Shown here piece after piece: positions 62,304-64,000 of a stretch of 64,000 nt of DNA. The notes below the pieces were generated by a model. The model did no database searches, was not told the DNA's origin, and saw only the letters and a program-made list of their open reading frames with translations. This DNA comes from Propionibacteriales bacterium (GTDB lineage Bacteria; Actinomycetota; Actinomycetes; Propionibacteriales; Nocardioidaceae). Every line of letters begins with the position of its first letter. The stretch's first letter is position 1. The DNA is taken from the NCBI GenBank assembly GCA_026392455.1, contig JAPLCB010000004.1, positions 558,001 to 622,000 of the forward strand, written 5' to 3'. Position numbers and translations under genes: made by a program.

Positions 62304-63116
62304 ATGACCACCGTGACTACTGAACGCCCCGAGCAGCCCGTCCCCGACTACGTCCCCGGCCACGGTCTCCTGGCTGGCAAGGTCGTCGTCGTGACCGCCG
62401 CCGCTGGCAAGGGCATTGGTGCGTCCGTCGTCCGTCGGTCGCTGGAGGAAGGCGCGAAGGCGGTCGTCCTCTCCGACACCCACGAGCGCCGGGTCGCCGA
62501 GGCGCACGAGGAGCTGGCGGCCGAGTTCGGCGCCGAGCGGGTGCTTTCGACGGTCACCGACGTCACCAACGAGGAGCAGGTCCAGGCGCTGCTCGACCTG
62601 GCCGACACCGTTGGCGGTGTCGACGTGATGATCAACAACGCCGGCCTCGGCGGTACCGCCAGCATCATGGAGATGACCGACGACCAGTGGGGCAAGGTCC
62701 TCGACATCACCCTGACCGGCACCTTCCGCACGGTGCGCGCTGCGTCCAACCGGATGATCGCGAACGGCACCCGGGGAGTGATCGTCAACAACGCGTCGGT
62801 GCTCGGGTGGCGGGCCCAGGAGGGGCAGGCGCACTACGCCGCGGCCAAGGCCGGCGTGATGGCGCTGACCCGGTGCGCCGCGCTCGACGTCGCGCCGCAC
62901 GGGATCCGGATCAACGCCGTCTCGCCGAGCATCGCGATGCACCCGTTCCTGGCGAAGGTCACCTCCGACGAGCTGCTCCACGAGCTCAAGCAGCGCGAGG
63001 CGTTCGGACGGGCGGCCGAGCCGTGGGAGATCGCCAACGTGATGGTCTTCCTGGCCAGCGACTACTCGTCGTACCTGACCGGCGAGGTGATCAGTGCCAG
63101 CAGCCAGCGCGCCTGA
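62304..63116 (+). CDS. ipdF: SDR IpdF, HIP-pathway hydroxyacyl-CoA dehydrogenase
   Basis: A 270-residue SDR. Its cofactor motif is an unusual TAAAGKGIG, followed by NNAG, NNASVLG and YAAAK catalytic residues. IpdF (Rv3559c) oxidises the 5-hydroxyl of the bicyclic CoA ester. ATG 62304 lies 19 bp after fadE30 with AAGAAAG before it; GTG 62313 is possible. The 3' end overlaps kstR2 by 23 bp, a rather long overlap between an enzyme and its regulator. Confidence 0.85.
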   Translation: MTTVTTERPEQPVPDYVPGHGLLAGKVVVVTAAAGKGIGASVVRRSLEEGAKAVVLSDTHERRVAEAHEELAAEFGAERVLSTVTDVTNEEQVQALLDLADTVGGVDVMINNAGLGGTASIMEMTDDQWGKVLDITLTGTFRTVRAASNRMIANGTRGVIVNNASVLGWRAQEGQAHYAAAKAGVMALTRCAALDVAPHGIRINAVSPSIAMHPFLAKVTSDELLHELKQREAFGRAAEPWEIANVMVFLASDYSSYLTGEVISASSQRA

Positions 63117-63711
63117 CGGAGCTTCGGCAACCACGTCCAGCGGGTCGCGCCGCGACGAGCTCCTGGCGATCGCAGCAGGGCTCTTCGCCGAGCGCGGCTT
63201 CACCAACACCACCGTGCGCGACATCGCGGACGCTGCCGGCATCCTGTCGGGCAGCCTCTACCACCACTTCGACTCCAAGGAGTCGATGGTCGACGAGCTG
63301 CTGGACACCTTCCAGACCGAGCTCTGGACCAAGTACGACGCCATCGAGGCCAGCGACCTGACCGCGAAGGGCAAGCTCGAGGCAGTCGTCCGGGCGTCGT
63401 TCGAGGCGATCGGCGAGCACCACAGCGAAGTGGCGATCTTCCAGAGCGATGCGCTCTACCTCGCGACCTTCGAGCGTTTCGGCTACCTGATCGAGCGGAA
63501 CCGCAAGTTCCGCGCCCTGTGGACCGGCCTGCTGGAGCAGGGGGTGGCGAGCGGTGAGCTGAAGGCCGACCTCGACGTCGCCCTGGTCTACCGCTTCCTG
63601 CGTGACACCGTCTGGGTCGCCGTGCGCTGGTACCGCCCCGGCGGTTCCCTGACCCCGGCCGACGTGGCCGACCAGTACCTCACGATCCTGCTCGACGGCA
63701 TTTCCCACTGA
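63094..63711 (+). CDS. kstR2: TetR-family HIP repressor KstR2
   Basis: A 205-residue TetR regulator. TTVRDIADAAGILSGSLYHHFDSKESMVDELLD (helix-turn-helix) and FLRDTVWVAVRWYRPGGSLTPADVADQYL agree closely with KstR2 (Rv3557c), which binds HIP-CoA and releases AnCAAGnnCTTGnT sites; such a site is at 61028. GTG 63094 lies inside the ipdF end. About 15 N-terminal residues (Ala/Ser-rich) precede the family core, so a later start near SRRDELL is possible. Confidence 0.92.
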   Translation: MPAASAPDGASATTSSGSRRDELLAIAAGLFAERGFTNTTVRDIADAAGILSGSLYHHFDSKESMVDELLDTFQTELWTKYDAIEASDLTAKGKLEAVVRASFEAIGEHHSEVAIFQSDALYLATFERFGYLIERNRKFRALWTGLLEQGVASGELKADLDVALVYRFLRDTVWVAVRWYRPGGSLTPADVADQYLTILLDGISH

Positions 63712-63738
63712 GAACGTCCCCATGATTGGAGCAATACC

Positions 63739-64000
63739 GTGACCGAGGCCTACATCATCGATGCCGTCCGGACGCCCGTCGGCAAGCGCCGCGGCTCGCT
63801 GGCGAGCATGCACTCCGCCGACCTGGGCGCGCACGTGCTGTCCGCTCTGGTCGAGCGCACCGGGATCGACGCCGGCGCCGTCGACGACGTGATCATGGGT
63901 TGCTGCGACACCATCGGCTCCCAGGCCGGTGACGTCGCCCGGACCGCCTGGTTGGTCGCCGGTCTGCCCGACCACGTCCCCGGCGTGACCATCGATCGTC
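63739..64000 (+). CDS. fadA6: Thiolase FadA6 (3' truncated by window end)
   Basis: The first 87 residues of an acetyl-CoA acetyltransferase-type thiolase: EAYIIDAVRTPVGKRRGSLASMHSADLGAHVL, quoted by AVRTPVGK, is the standard thiolase opening. The catalytic Cys region lies beyond the window. FadA6 follows kstR2 in M. tuberculosis and is assigned to late HIP degradation. GTG start with GGAG at 63728-63731 as ribosome binding site, 27 bp after kstR2. Confidence 0.88.
   Translation, partial: MTEAYIIDAVRTPVGKRRGSLASMHSADLGAHVLSALVERTGIDAGAVDDVIMGCCDTIGSQAGDVARTAWLVAGLPDHVPGVTIDR

Overview
This 64-kb window is high-GC actinobacterial DNA with tightly packed operons, many 4-bp ATGA/GTGA overlaps and many GTG starts. 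Gene content and style point to a Nocardioides-like member of the Propionibacteriales (inference, no search run). Almost the whole window is a sterol (cholesterol/phytosterol-type) uptake and degradation locus that combines blocks which in Mycobacterium tuberculosis are spread over the Rv3492c-Rv3574 region and the Rv0220-Rv0225 region.

Layout. 1-8.2 kb: a Mce transporter operon (yrbEA partial, yrbEB, mceA-F, one Mce-associated protein). 8.2-13.1 kb: carboxymuconolactone-decarboxylase-family protein, SDR, cardiolipin-synthase-like phospholipase D and uvrB. 13.2-17.6 kb: two more Mce-associated-like proteins, then ferredoxin reductase, FdxD-type ferredoxin, Hsd4A-type SDR and a second SDR. 17.7-22.3 kb: kstR, divergent from a glycosyltransferase/methyltransferase/alpha-toroid cluster of unknown product. 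22.4-34 kb: fadE34, a LipC-like esterase, a wax ester synthase/DGAT, a methyltransferase, an alpha/beta hydrolase, and the terminal side-chain operon with FadE28 and FadE29 fused into one protein, followed by chsH2, chsH1 and ltp2. 34-37.2 kb: a large secreted HExxH protein and a small membrane protein. 37.2-43.5 kb: kstD with a MaoC hydratase and a dienelactone hydrolase, divergent from hsaE-hsaG-hsaF. 43.5-48.4 kb: a Pro-rich surface protein, hsaA-D-C-B and an orphan TetR ligand domain. 48.5-53.8 kb: an AbiEi-like protein and a five-gene secreted protein/lipoprotein/MacAB-like exporter operon. 53.8-56.4 kb: two CitE-like lyases and a LysR-effector-domain protein. 56.4-64 kb: the C/D-ring (HIP) module fadD3-fadE31-fadE32-fadE33, divergent from fadE30-ipdF-kstR2-fadA6 (partial).

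How it works together. Mce imports the sterol. FadE34, Hsd4A-type SDR, ChsH3-like hydratase and the ChsE/ChsH/Ltp2 operon shorten the side chain. KstD and HsaA-D open rings A/B. HsaE/G/F turn the released C6 acid into pyruvate and propionyl-CoA, and the kstR2 module degrades the remaining HIP. Seven sites matching the KstR operator TNNAACNNGTTNNA (two with one mismatch) and one matching the KstR2 operator lie in front of these units. In six of the seven KstR-type sites the last operator bases form the start of a YAGTWT -10 hexamer. A second recurring signal is a TANNNT hexamer 6-8 nt before the start codon with no Shine-Dalgarno, which indicates leaderless transcription of about a dozen genes. 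No tRNA, rRNA, CRISPR, IS element or prophage was seen, and no gene-free stretch exceeds about 200 bases.
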